Assembly: GCF_007830235.1 (NCBI RefSeq)
Contig: NZ_VLKI01000001.1
Location: 679,481 to 743,480, forward strand
Direction of reading: 5' to 3'
From: Cytobacillus oceanisediminis
GTDB lineage: Bacteria > Bacillota > Bacilli > Bacillales > Cytobacillaceae
Length of the DNA stretch: 64,000 nucleotides
Of this stretch, positions 45,533 to 53,740 are shown piece by piece. The translations under genes and the position numbers were made by a program. Within the stretch, counting starts at the first letter, position 1, and the number at the start of each line of letters is the position of its first letter. The notes beneath the pieces were generated by a model that did no database searches, was not told where the DNA came from, and saw nothing but the letters and a program-made list of their open reading frames with translations.

Positions 45533-46042
45533 TTACCCAGCAGCCGGGCCACCTGCCTCATTCTGTCTTTGTCCAAGTTCCTGATCCACAAGCAAAAGGG
45601 CAGAGGGATTATTTTCAGCAAGTTTGAGACGACTGACAATCGTTTGACTTTGTGCTTCCTCATCTATTTGCTCTCTTAAAAAATCTTGTATAATAACCCC
45701 AGCCTGAGGGTCAACCTGACTGACGAAGTTATAAGCTTGACGATATGAATTTGTTACGAATTGTTCGTGAGCCAACACTTTCTGAAATGTTTCCAGCGGA
45801 GTTCCAAAGTCACTCGGCTGAGCGGGAATACTATGGATCACTACTGTTCCATTTTTATCCACAACATAATCAATCAACATAAGCATATGCGTTCTTTCCT
45901 CTTCTGATTGCAAACGCAGCCACTTAGCCATCCCTGTCAGATTCTCTTTACCCATATATGCAGACATTGCTAGATATAATGTTGATGAAACGTGTTCAAT
46001 TTGAATTAAATTGTTCAATAATTTTTGAAGTTCCTCATTCAT
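45533..46042 (-). CDS. Ferritin-like iron-storage protein
   Basis: A 169-residue four-helix bundle protein of the non-heme ferritin family. Ferroxidase-type residues are in the first helix QIEHVSSTLYLAMSAYM (Glu and His), in SEEERTHMLMLIDYV (E-x2-H, about residues 49-53) and in the third helix HEQFVTNSYRQAY, with DFLREQIDEEAQSQ in the fourth. The C-terminal GGPAAG tail is unusual. It is divergent from manganese catalase, so both stress-defence genes share a 187-bp control region. Confidence 0.88.
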   Translation of the reverse strand: MNEELQKLLNNLIQIEHVSSTLYLAMSAYMGKENLTGMAKWLRLQSEEERTHMLMLIDYVVDKNGTVVIHSIPAQPSDFGTPLETFQKVLAHEQFVTNSYRQAYNFVSQVDPQAGVIIQDFLREQIDEEAQSQTIVSRLKLAENNPSALLLVDQELGQRQNEAGGPAAG

Positions 46043-46167
46043 TAATTTTCACTCCTCTTACATTAAAAAACCATAGTTTATTGTATAAAGAAAGGAAAAT
46101 AATGAATCTTGTTCATAAAAAAATGTTAAATTTATTCACTTGTATTGTATGAATTTTCAAAAATAAA

Positions 46168-46192
46168 GTTTATCCAAAAATCAAATGGGAAT
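46168..46192 (+). promoter_or_regulatory. Candidate SigB promoter of manganese catalase
   Basis: GTTTAT and GGGAAT are separated by 13 bases, close to the SigB consensus GTTTAA-N13/14-GGGTAT, and lie 38 bases before the ATG. B. subtilis manganese catalase YdbD is a general-stress protein, which fits. Confidence 0.45.
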
Positions 46193-46229
46193 GTAAATGA
46201 TGTAAATCAATTATGTTTGGAGGCTGATT

Positions 46230-47006
46230 ATGTATATCCACAAAAAAGAGCTATTGTTTCCCGTTGAAGTGAAAGAACCCAATCCTGCTTATGCGGCTGC
46301 AGTGCTTGAGCAATTTGGTGGGGCAAATGGTGAATTAAAGGCTTGTTTGCAGTATTTTGCACAGAGCTTCAGCACTCCTGACCCTGCAATCAGAGATCTA
46401 TTGATGGATATCTCAACTGAAGAAATTTCCCATCTTGAAATGGTAGGTTCCTGTATTACGCAGCTCATGGGCGGACCAGACAAAGAACAGATGATGAATG
46501 GACTCGGCAGTGACGAACGTAAAATGGCTGGCGAAGGAAACCTGCTGTCAGACGCTAAAGGATATGTCAATAGTATGATCCATCAAAATTCAACAGTACA
46601 AAAAAGCACGATCCTGGACGGCCATGGCCTTGATTTTGTGGATTCTTCCGGCACTCCATTTACAGGAAATTTTATTAATAATGTCGGTGACCTCGTTGCC
46701 AACCTTCAATCAGACTTGGCAGCCGAGCTACGCGCAAAAAAGGTATATGAAGAGCTGTATCGCCACGTAGCAGACCCTGGTGCAAGAGAAATGTTCCAAT
46801 TCCTGATCGATCGGGAAGCAGCTCACGCAGCCCTTTTCGAAGAAGCAATCGAGCGTGCAAAAGGAATGGAAAATAAAAAAGCTGAACACACTGGAAACCA
46901 TGTGAATTTTTATCCGAACCTCTCCTCCGGCGGACAAGCTATGACTGAATTTAAGTTTGCCAAAAACGCTGAAGTATTTGAAGGTCCCATTTTCAGCAAA
47001 AAATAA
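46230..47006 (+). CDS. Manganese catalase
   Basis: A non-heme dimanganese catalase (YdbD/CotJC-like), 258 residues, that removes hydrogen peroxide. The metal ligands fall in GELKACLQYFAQSF (Glu, about residue 34), DISTEEISHLEMV (Glu and His, 65-72), DLAAELRAKKVYEELY (Glu, about 163) and LIDREAAHAALFEEA (His, about 200). The length is a little short of YdbD (about 273). GGAGG precedes the ATG. The divergent neighbour is ferritin-like. A terminator follows directly. Confidence 0.92.
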   Translation: MYIHKKELLFPVEVKEPNPAYAAAVLEQFGGANGELKACLQYFAQSFSTPDPAIRDLLMDISTEEISHLEMVGSCITQLMGGPDKEQMMNGLGSDERKMAGEGNLLSDAKGYVNSMIHQNSTVQKSTILDGHGLDFVDSSGTPFTGNFINNVGDLVANLQSDLAAELRAKKVYEELYRHVADPGAREMFQFLIDREAAHAALFEEAIERAKGMENKKAEHTGNHVNFYPNLSSGGQAMTEFKFAKNAEVFEGPIFSKK

Positions 47007-47011
47007 ACAGG

Positions 47012-47050
47012 AAAAAGTCCCCTCTGAATCTGTTTTCAGAAGGGCTTTTC
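47012..47050 (+). terminator. Terminator of manganese catalase
   Basis: AAAAGTCCCCTCTGAA and TTCAGAAGGGCTTTT pair over about 14 positions, followed by a short T-rich tail. Confidence 0.82.
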
Positions 47051-47136
47051 CCTGTTTATTATCCTCATTTTAATTAATGAAAATTCTCCAGCACTTCACC
47101 TATAATTTTTCATCTTTATCACGGGAATCTTTATAT

Positions 47137-47472
47137 CTATGATACTCCCTTTACAAGCTCCTTCATTGAATTTAATTTGGAAGAAAGCTCAATGAACCAT
47201 TCTTCATCCCCTGTTGAAAGCGCCAAGTCTATTAGAAAATGGATTTGTTCCTTGTTCGCCACATTAGATTCAGGTAATGGCTTAACCCTCCTGCTTAACA
47301 TTTGAATAGTTTTGCCAATCGTTTCTTGATTATCACTTGTCACTACGGTTACCCTTACGATCCCTTTCAATATATCCAGGGTTTCAATATAACCTAGAAT
47401 CAATTCACCTTTTTGTGACTTTCCCTTAATCCAATCCCCTACTTTTAATATGGAATTATTATTAGCCAACAT
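47137..47472 (-). CDS. IDEAL domain-containing protein
   Basis: A 111-residue protein. The C-terminal segment FLIDLALSTGDEEWFIELSSKL (about residues 77-98) matches the IDEAL domain, named from the I-D-E-A-L-like consensus of short Bacillales helices. The N-terminal half (VGDWIKGKSQKGELILGYIE) looks like a small SH3-like beta barrel. The GTG at 47481 overlaps the AAGGTG ribosome binding site, so the start is ATG 47472. The role is unknown. Confidence 0.78.
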   Translation of the reverse strand: MLANNNSILKVGDWIKGKSQKGELILGYIETLDILKGIVRVTVVTSDNQETIGKTIQMLSRRVKPLPESNVANKEQIHFLIDLALSTGDEEWFIELSSKLNSMKELVKGVS

Positions 47473-47589
47473 GTGTTTCACCTTCTTATATTATTTTAGT
47501 CGATTAATTTAAACTGTATTATAAGCCATACCCCAAATTAATTAATTTACACCCGATAGGTTAACTGTAACTTTTTTAATTACATTTAA

Positions 47590-47626
47590 ACAAAAAAATC
47601 ATGCGGTATGGATACCCCATTACCGC
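47590..47626 (-). terminator. Terminator of the Rrf2 regulator gene
   Basis: GCGGTA and TACCGC pair with a 12-base loop; the minus strand continues into GATTTTTTTG. Confidence 0.65.
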
Positions 47627-47627
47627 T

Positions 47628-48041
47628 TTATTGTTCCTGATTGATAAGGTCGATAACTTCCTTTATGGTGTAGTCCTTTAAATACTCTCCCATATGTTCT
47701 TCAGCACCTAAGAAAATGGCAAATAGAACTCTTTGCATATTTGCTCCCACAATGCACTGTTCATTGGATTCCGGACATTTCGGCTGGAGTGTACCTTCAG
47801 AAGTGGTTTTATAAAGATCCCAAAGATTAACTTTTTCTAAATCTAAAGCAAAAATAAACCCGCCGCCATTACCTTCTTTTGACTTGATAAACCCATGCTT
47901 TTTTAACAAACTTAGCACTTTGCGAATGCGAACGGGGTGAACACCTGCACTCTCGGCTATAGCATCGCTTGTTGACATCCGATCCGGCTGCAGCGCAAGC
48001 AGGGTTAAACTATGAATGGCAAGTGTGAATTCACTGTTCAT
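47628..48041 (-). CDS. Rrf2 family transcriptional regulator
   Basis: A 137-residue Rrf2-type winged HTH regulator: MSTSDAIAESAGVHPVRIRKVLSLLKKHG (HTH, residues 22-50) and the wing KEGNGGGFIFAL. Two Cys sit in the sensor loop (CPESNEQC); Rrf2 proteins such as NsrR or IscR use three Cys for a cluster, so a YwnA-like redox or cysteine-free mode is possible. AGGAGG precedes the ATG. No target gene is adjacent in the same direction. Confidence 0.88.
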   Translation of the reverse strand: MNSEFTLAIHSLTLLALQPDRMSTSDAIAESAGVHPVRIRKVLSLLKKHGFIKSKEGNGGGFIFALDLEKVNLWDLYKTTSEGTLQPKCPESNEQCIVGANMQRVLFAIFLGAEEHMGEYLKDYTIKEVIDLINQEQ

Positions 48042-48228
48042 GTCCGCCTCCTAAATTATAAGCAATTGACTTACTGTAATAATAAACGTTACAGAATGAT
48101 ATGTCAACTATAACACCCCATAGAAAAACCAGGTAGCAATGGGCAGCTCCTATGCCCGGTAGTATAAAGAAGAATTTTGTGCGAGGCGTCTGGGTGCTTC
48201 AAGAAATGAAAGTGGATAATTTCAGAAC

Positions 48229-48253
48229 GAAAGCTGCCAAAACGGCAGCTTTC
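48229..48253. terminator. Hairpin downstream of the mdc operon
   Basis: A perfect 10-bp stem (GAAAGCTGCC) has a 5-base loop, with a second small hairpin (ATCTAATT, AATTAGAT) at 48273-48292. Neither has a T tract on the minus strand, so their use as mdc terminators is uncertain. Confidence 0.45.
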
Positions 48254-48320
48254 AAATTTTAATATGAAGGAGATCTAATTCACTAATTAGATTTCACAAG
48301 GCAAAATTGAGGTACCCAAG

Positions 48321-48929
48321 TTATTTCATCCAAGGATTCTCAATTAAAAGTGGACCATTTTGAGTTTTTAATAGGATTGGAAATGTATTTCTTGCATATT
48401 CCGCTAATGAAAATGCACCCTTAGGTGTCTCAACCTGTACATCTGCTCTAGCCGGGCACGTCTGTAAATCACTTAGTATTAGGATGGCTGTATTTATTGG
48501 AAGTGGATCAATGGCCCGTACAATGAGATCCAGATCGCTTTTTGCTGTAACAGTTTCAACTCCGCTGGCAAGTTCAAAACCGGCACTTCCCCCAGGTCCC
48601 CACACAAACTGGTACCTATTCAGTATTTCCCCTGCTATTTCAAGTGATTCAAACACAGGTGATTGCTTATATTTCAAGAGATGCCTGCCAGTCAAATGCT
48701 CGGGCTTGATTTGACGAATTACAGCATGCTCAGGTAAAAATGCACCAAATCTTTCACCCCTGGACTTCCCCCTAATCCCTATCGCTATCTGTCCACTGGG
48801 CGCATGTGCTCTGCGGACAACAACGTAGGGTGCAATACTCAACGATTCCATCGCCCAGGCCGGGATTGGAGAATGGCTGATAAGATTTTCTGTATCAATC
48901 TCCACTAAGTCATGCGGGTCTAATACCAT
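48321..48929 (-). CDS. mdcG: Malonate decarboxylase holo-ACP synthase (phosphoribosyl-dephospho-CoA transferase)
   Basis: MdcG attaches the 2'-(5''-triphosphoribosyl)-3'-dephospho-CoA prosthetic group to the MdcC acyl carrier protein. The family signature is WGPGGSAGFELASG (about residues 110-123) followed by VTAKSDLDLIVRA, the nucleotidyltransferase-like GS...SDLDL motif. The N-terminus HDLVEID is usual. The 202-residue length is normal. Its start overlaps the mdcDE stop by 10 bases. Last gene of the malonate operon. Confidence 0.93.
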   Translation of the reverse strand: MVLDPHDLVEIDTENLISHSPIPAWAMESLSIAPYVVVRRAHAPSGQIAIGIRGKSRGERFGAFLPEHAVIRQIKPEHLTGRHLLKYKQSPVFESLEIAGEILNRYQFVWGPGGSAGFELASGVETVTAKSDLDLIVRAIDPLPINTAILILSDLQTCPARADVQVETPKGAFSLAEYARNTFPILLKTQNGPLLIENPWMK

Positions 48930-50614
48930 TGCTCCGCCAGCTTCCTTCTAACTATGATCGATGCTGACCGGCCCCCTTCTTTCGCAAAATTCGAAGTAAG
49001 CCTTCTGCTCAAATCACGTGGACTATTTTGAATATCTTCTACCGCTGTTATTAAACTCTTATAAATGACATCCCGGTCAGCACCAGCAGGCTCATCGGCC
49101 TTAATACCCGAAATAAGTTCATGAAGTGCACCCAATTTTTCAAAGGAACGGACATCATAGGCCATAGACGGTACTTTTTTCGTGGCTTCTTCTAGTTCCT
49201 CAATGGTTCTTTGAGTTATTCTTGCTGCAGATTGCTTGGACATTACATGTACATTGACACCGTCATCATCCAAGGCGATTAATCGGCTAGCCTGCATTCC
49301 ATGTGATAAAAACGCACCCGAAATTGCCTTTCCAGGAATAAATGCAATTACCGGATGTCCAGCTAATCTTGCTGATGCATAAGCATCAACCGCTGCCGCA
49401 CATGCCTGATGGATTCCTAAAAGCTCTTCACGGTACCCATAAGCCTGGCTAGGAACATCAACAATGGCTATAATTGCACGTTTTTCTTCATTGATTCTGT
49501 CATCTTCAATAGCGTCACGGATATGCTTGGCAATCATCCAACCCTGCTCAAGACCAAATTCCCCTGAACGTGCTCTTGGAAACCGGCTTGATTCATCAGG
49601 GACAACAGCAAGGAAACGAACAGGCTTGCCGCCGATTATTGCATCAGAACATAAGACCGAAGGAGCAACTCCGATATTTTTGCTGCCGGCTGTCAAAAGG
49701 TTAAACCATCTATGTCCCCTGCTTTTTATTTTAATAACACTACTATCAGTAACTTTGCTGGATTCATCTGAATTATATCGATTTGATTCTGCCCATAAAT
49801 CCTGAACTTTCTGAGGGGTCAGCACTTCTGATGTATTTACAGAGCCTATAAAAGATAGGTACCTCTCAACCTGTGAGCTTCTCGGTCTTTCCACCGCTCC
49901 CTGCTGGATTGCAGACAAAATGGCCTCTCTAAAAGAGCTGATATCATCCTCAACCTCTATATCGGCGAAACCAGCAGCCACTCTCTGTCTGCCTCCTATA
50001 GTATTCCAAATACGCTTGCGATCCGTTGAATCAAATTCCATTATCCCGGCTTCCTGCTCGATTACTTCCGGTCCATTTAATCCAAGCCGGCCTTCCCTCG
50101 TGATGATTAGAGTACTGCACAAACCTGCGTTAATTGACATCCCGCCAAAAGCTCCAATTTTCCCTGGGATTACCCCAATAACAGGAACATACTCCCTTAA
50201 CGCCACGATGGCTGCACTCATTTCAGCAATTGATAAGAGGCCATAATTGGCTTCCTGCAGTCTGACTCCCCCAGTATCAAAAATAAAAATGGGATATATT
50301 ATATTGCCAGATTTATTTTTTTCAAATGCCATCTCTAAAGCCCCTGCAATCTTCGCACCGGAGACTTCTCCTATTCCGCCTCCCTGAAAACTGCCTTCAA
50401 TGGAAATGACTACGGCTGGATTGCCATTTAACTCTCCCTTGCCAATCACGACTCCATCATCACTTTGAGGGACAATGCCTTGCGGCTCCAAATGCGGAGA
50501 CTCAAGTCCCTCAAATGGTCCTAAAAGTTCCCTGAAAGTACCCTTGTCAAGCAAAACACGGGCACGCTCCCTTCCTGTGCATTCAACAAAGCTATTTTTT
50601 AGCGTATCCAGCAT
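48920..50614 (-). CDS. mdcDE: Malonate decarboxylase beta-gamma fusion subunit
   Basis: A single 564-residue polypeptide joins the beta (MdcD) and gamma (MdcE) subunits that decarboxylate malonyl-ACP to acetyl-ACP. Residues 1-280 are crotonase/carboxyltransferase-like MdcD (FDTGGVRLQEANYGLLSIAE, GVIPGKIGAFGGMSINAGL). Residues about 300-564 are MdcE (FPRARSGEFGLEQGWMIAK, DVPSQAYGYREELLGIHQA, FIPGKAISGAFLSHG). The linker around residue 285 is polar. In Klebsiella, Acinetobacter and Pseudomonas these are separate genes. GGAGGTGG precedes the ATG; the gene overlaps mdcC by 23 bases and mdcG by 10. Confidence 0.93.
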   Translation of the reverse strand: MLDTLKNSFVECTGRERARVLLDKGTFRELLGPFEGLESPHLEPQGIVPQSDDGVVIGKGELNGNPAVVISIEGSFQGGGIGEVSGAKIAGALEMAFEKNKSGNIIYPIFIFDTGGVRLQEANYGLLSIAEMSAAIVALREYVPVIGVIPGKIGAFGGMSINAGLCSTLIITREGRLGLNGPEVIEQEAGIMEFDSTDRKRIWNTIGGRQRVAAGFADIEVEDDISSFREAILSAIQQGAVERPRSSQVERYLSFIGSVNTSEVLTPQKVQDLWAESNRYNSDESSKVTDSSVIKIKSRGHRWFNLLTAGSKNIGVAPSVLCSDAIIGGKPVRFLAVVPDESSRFPRARSGEFGLEQGWMIAKHIRDAIEDDRINEEKRAIIAIVDVPSQAYGYREELLGIHQACAAAVDAYASARLAGHPVIAFIPGKAISGAFLSHGMQASRLIALDDDGVNVHVMSKQSAARITQRTIEELEEATKKVPSMAYDVRSFEKLGALHELISGIKADEPAGADRDVIYKSLITAVEDIQNSPRDLSRRLTSNFAKEGGRSASIIVRRKLAEQWY

Positions 50615-50903
50615 TTCTGCCCACCTCCAATGCTTGTGAAAGCCTTAATGATACAACACCGGGAGTTGCCCCAAAATCATTGATTTTAATAATTGCTGAG
50701 ACATCATTATTACTAAAGAACCGTTCTAATACTGTTTTCCATATTTGATTAAATCCTGTTGTGCCTGTCCGGACAGTCACATCTGCATATCCTTGCTCGG
50801 ACGGTTCCATTAAAATCTCCAGGTCACCTGACCCTACAACTCCAACATGAGCATTTGACTCCAGCGTTTGAGTTGCAGGGAACCGAAAGCTTAATTTTTC
50901 CAT
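50592..50903 (-). CDS. mdcC: Malonate decarboxylase acyl carrier protein (delta subunit)
   Basis: A 103-residue acyl carrier protein that holds malonate as a thioester on a dephospho-CoA-derived arm. The attachment Ser lies in VGVVGSGDLEILMEP (about residue 25), as in CitD and MdcC proteins. AAGGGGA precedes the ATG, and the gene begins 26 bases after the end of MITE copy 4, so its own ribosome binding site was left intact. It overlaps mdcDE. Confidence 0.92.
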   Translation of the reverse strand: MEKLSFRFPATQTLESNAHVGVVGSGDLEILMEPSEQGYADVTVRTGTTGFNQIWKTVLERFFSNNDVSAIIKINDFGATPGVVSLRLSQALEVGRNAGYAKK

Positions 50904-50920
50904 ATGGCAGTTCCCCTTCT

Positions 50921-51176
50921 ATTAAATTGGCTCTGTTAAATTTGAGTGTTGATTTCTGCTGCAGGCACTCAGCGAACCGCAGGCTTCCGACGCTCCTCGG
51001 CGTTCCACGCCTGCAGGATCTCCTCAGGGTACGCTTCTCCCGCAGGACATTGAATAGGCATCCACGAATAAACACCCCACGAAGAAAATGCAAATGCATT
51101 TTCGATGATATCGCTCCTTCCGCTCCAATCAACACGATGCTAAATTAACATTTAGCTTTAACACAGCCCTTAAATT
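50921..51176 (-). mobile_element. MITE-like repeat copy 4, inserted between mdcB and mdcC
   Basis: The element runs 50929-51168 (240 bp), in inverted orientation relative to copies 1 and 2. Its ends are GGCTCTGTTAAATTT and, inverted, GGCTGTGTTAAAGC. The flanks ATTAAATT and CTTAAATT differ at one base, and the right flank contains the mdcB stop codon. The insertion thus lies immediately behind mdcB and splits the mdc operon without breaking a reading frame. Confidence 0.8.
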
Positions 51177-52039
51177 AATAAAGCTTCATGTCTCTTAAAC
51201 TCGCTTTTAGCATTCTGGTCTAAATAGTCCATAAAAATAGTGGCAGCAAGCAAATCCGCACTTCCTCCAGGTGATACCTTTTGGCGGCATAATGATTGAT
51301 CCAATTGTTCTAATAACTGCCAGCCTCTGGACGTAGAAACTCCTCCAGCTTTTAAAATTACCTTTGCATGCTCCTTTGTACTTTCCAAAGCTTCTGCCCC
51401 ACCTCTATGCAAGATACATGTGTCATTTAGTTCTGCCATAAGAGCAATGAGTACGTTTAGCCTGCATAGATTCTCATTCATACATCTTTTTCTTGATTCG
51501 TAAAGAATTGGCAGCCCATAATGCCTTACGTGAGGAAAACCTTGCTCCGCCTCACCCTTGGCTCCATCTACTCCAAATCTTGCTTTAACACAGCTGCCAT
51601 TTGTTTTAACAGCAGGCAGATTACGATCAGTAAAAAGAGCCAGCCTTCCTGCATGAACTGCTACCTCTTCAATTGCGCTTTTCCCTAAGTCCATCGCAGC
51701 ACTGGAAACAAGCAGGCCTAAAGCCCAAATAGCTCCTTTATGAGTATTTACGCCGCCTGTGGCCTTAAACATAGCCTGTTCCCCCCGCCGCCCAATGACT
51801 GCTATCTCTTCCCGGAGCTCTTGTGAAGGGATCTGGTTAAAGCTGATTTCTGCTATTTCTCTAAATGTAGTTTCAAGTGCTTTAGCAGACTTAATCATCG
51901 TTTTTAGGGACATATCTGTATGTGACCCAGAGCTATTCTTATCAACTAGACCTGGTTTTGGCGCTAGCTCGGCCTCTTCTATAAGGGATTGTACTGCTAG
52001 TTTTCCAAGTTTAAAGCTATAAGCTTGCAAGTCTTTCAT
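51170..52039 (-). CDS. mdcB: Triphosphoribosyl-dephospho-CoA synthase MdcB
   Basis: Makes the prosthetic-group precursor from dephospho-CoA and ATP. CitG/MdcB family signatures: ELAPKPGLVDKNSSGSHTDM near residue 25, GGVNTHKGAIWALGLL near residue 97, and SPGGSADLLAATIF near the C-terminus. The 289-residue length is normal. The in-frame GTG nine bases upstream lies in the ribosome binding site region; ATG 52039 is preferred. The gene lies 21 bases after mdcA and is followed directly by the mobile repeat. Confidence 0.93.
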   Translation of the reverse strand: MKDLQAYSFKLGKLAVQSLIEEAELAPKPGLVDKNSSGSHTDMSLKTMIKSAKALETTFREIAEISFNQIPSQELREEIAVIGRRGEQAMFKATGGVNTHKGAIWALGLLVSSAAMDLGKSAIEEVAVHAGRLALFTDRNLPAVKTNGSCVKARFGVDGAKGEAEQGFPHVRHYGLPILYESRKRCMNENLCRLNVLIALMAELNDTCILHRGGAEALESTKEHAKVILKAGGVSTSRGWQLLEQLDQSLCRQKVSPGGSADLLAATIFMDYLDQNAKSEFKRHEALLI

Positions 52040-52059
52040 TTTTATCACTTCCGTCTCTT

Positions 52060-53706
52060 TTACCAGCTTCTGAATTTAGCCGGCGGTTCATACAAACCTT
52101 CCGACCATTCCACGAGCTCTTCAACATTTTTGGCAGCCAGCAGTGACCTTTTTGCATCCGTTCTTCTAATTTCGAGATCTTCCGGAAGAGCAATTAACCC
52201 TTCTCTTCTCAATTTTTCAGTCTTCTTAACATCATGTTTCAGGCCTATTGGTGTTACACCGGCAATTGCTGCGATTGCCTGCCTCCGTTCTTCCATGCTG
52301 TCCGTTTTATATAGATAGGCAATGCCCTCCTCAGTGACTATATGTGTCACATCATTTCCATAAATCATAACAGGTGCTGTTTCAAGCCCTATATCCTTTT
52401 TGGCACCCACAGCATCCAGCGATTCAACAAAAACTGGTTTATTTCCGTTTTGGAATGTTTCAACTACCTGAACAACCAATTTTCTTCCGCGTGCAAGCGG
52501 GTTTGTGTCTGTCATCATGTCTAACCATGCTTGAGAGGAATGGCGCCTTCCTCCTGGATCATGTCCCATGTTCGGTGCTCCTCCAAAGCCCGCAAGGCGT
52601 CCCCTCGTTACGGTTGAAGAATTCCCAGCTTCGTCAATTTGCAGACTTGACCCCACAAATAAATCGACAGCATATTGGCCAGCAAGCTGGCAAAGTGTCC
52701 GGTTTGAACGCAAACTGCCATCATGGCCTGTAAAAAATATATCACGCCGGGCAGCGACGTATTTTTCCATTCCTACTTCTCCGCCAAAACAATGGACACT
52801 CTCTACCCAACCGCTTTCAATAGCTGGGATAAGGGTCGGATGGGGATTCAAAGCCCAATGCTTGCATATTTTCCCTTTCAGCCCTAAGGATTCACCGTAA
52901 GTTGGGAGAAGAAGTTCAATCGCCGCAGTATTATAGCCTATACCATGGTTCAGAGATTTAACTCCGTGTTTTCCATATATTCCACGTATGACCATCATTG
53001 CCTGCAGAATCTGAATATCTGTAATATGCCGCGGATCACGGGTGAAAAGCGGCTCCAGCTGATAAGGCTGATCGGCAACAACTACAAAATCAATCCAAGA
53101 ACCTGGTATATCAACACGGGGCAATTCATCAACCAATTCATTGACCTGGGCAATAACAATGCCGCTGCTAAAACCTGCTGCTTCAACAAGGGTCGGAGTT
53201 TCTTCCGTGTTTGGCCCTGTATATAAGTTGCCTGCTGAATCGGCTTTATCTGCAGCCACTAAAGCCACTGAAGGAATCAAGTCAATAAATAGCCTGCCAT
53301 ATAACTCCACATATGTATGAATCTCACCCATTGCCAGCTTGCCATCTTCAAGCATTTGCGCCATTCGCAGACTTTGGGGGCCAGCATAAGAAAAGTCCAC
53401 TTTGTCAGCGATACCGTTCTCAAATAAATCCAAGTGTTCAGGACGGGAAATGCTGGACATGATCATGTGCAAATTGAATAATTTTTTAGGGTCGGCCTGG
53501 GCAAGAGCGGCTGAAAGGAAAGAGGCCTGCTTTTGATTGTTGCCTTCCAGAACCACCCGATCCCCTGGCATAATCAGCGTTTCTAAAGCCTCGACGATTT
53601 GGTGTGTGGGTATAATTCTGTTGCTGGTGATTCCCTTCATTTTCTCTATTCTTTTTTGCTTGGCTTCAAGACGTCTATTCCAAGAACGTTGTTTAGCAGC
53701 CTGCAT
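52060..53706 (-). CDS. mdcA: Malonate decarboxylase alpha subunit (ACP transferase)
   Basis: A 548-residue CoA-transferase-like subunit that exchanges acetyl-ACP with malonate to regenerate malonyl-ACP. Recognisable MdcA regions are AKQRSWNRRLEAKQKRIE at the N-terminus, VVLEGNNQKQASFLS, NHGIGYNTAAIELLLPTYG, ALNPHPTLIPAIESGWVES, GGAPNMGHDPGGRRHSS and FVESLDAVGAKKDIGLETAP. GAGGGGATC precedes the ATG. Third gene of the operon. Confidence 0.95.
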   Translation of the reverse strand: MQAAKQRSWNRRLEAKQKRIEKMKGITSNRIIPTHQIVEALETLIMPGDRVVLEGNNQKQASFLSAALAQADPKKLFNLHMIMSSISRPEHLDLFENGIADKVDFSYAGPQSLRMAQMLEDGKLAMGEIHTYVELYGRLFIDLIPSVALVAADKADSAGNLYTGPNTEETPTLVEAAGFSSGIVIAQVNELVDELPRVDIPGSWIDFVVVADQPYQLEPLFTRDPRHITDIQILQAMMVIRGIYGKHGVKSLNHGIGYNTAAIELLLPTYGESLGLKGKICKHWALNPHPTLIPAIESGWVESVHCFGGEVGMEKYVAARRDIFFTGHDGSLRSNRTLCQLAGQYAVDLFVGSSLQIDEAGNSSTVTRGRLAGFGGAPNMGHDPGGRRHSSQAWLDMMTDTNPLARGRKLVVQVVETFQNGNKPVFVESLDAVGAKKDIGLETAPVMIYGNDVTHIVTEEGIAYLYKTDSMEERRQAIAAIAGVTPIGLKHDVKKTEKLRREGLIALPEDLEIRRTDAKRSLLAAKNVEELVEWSEGLYEPPAKFRSW

Positions 53707-53740
53707 TATATAGATCCCCTCTCTAATATCAAATTTTTAT

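Noticed and set aside
48181-48320. Riboswitch or attenuator between the mdc operon and the Rrf2 gene
   Set aside because: Two simple hairpins only; no conserved aptamer pattern recognised.
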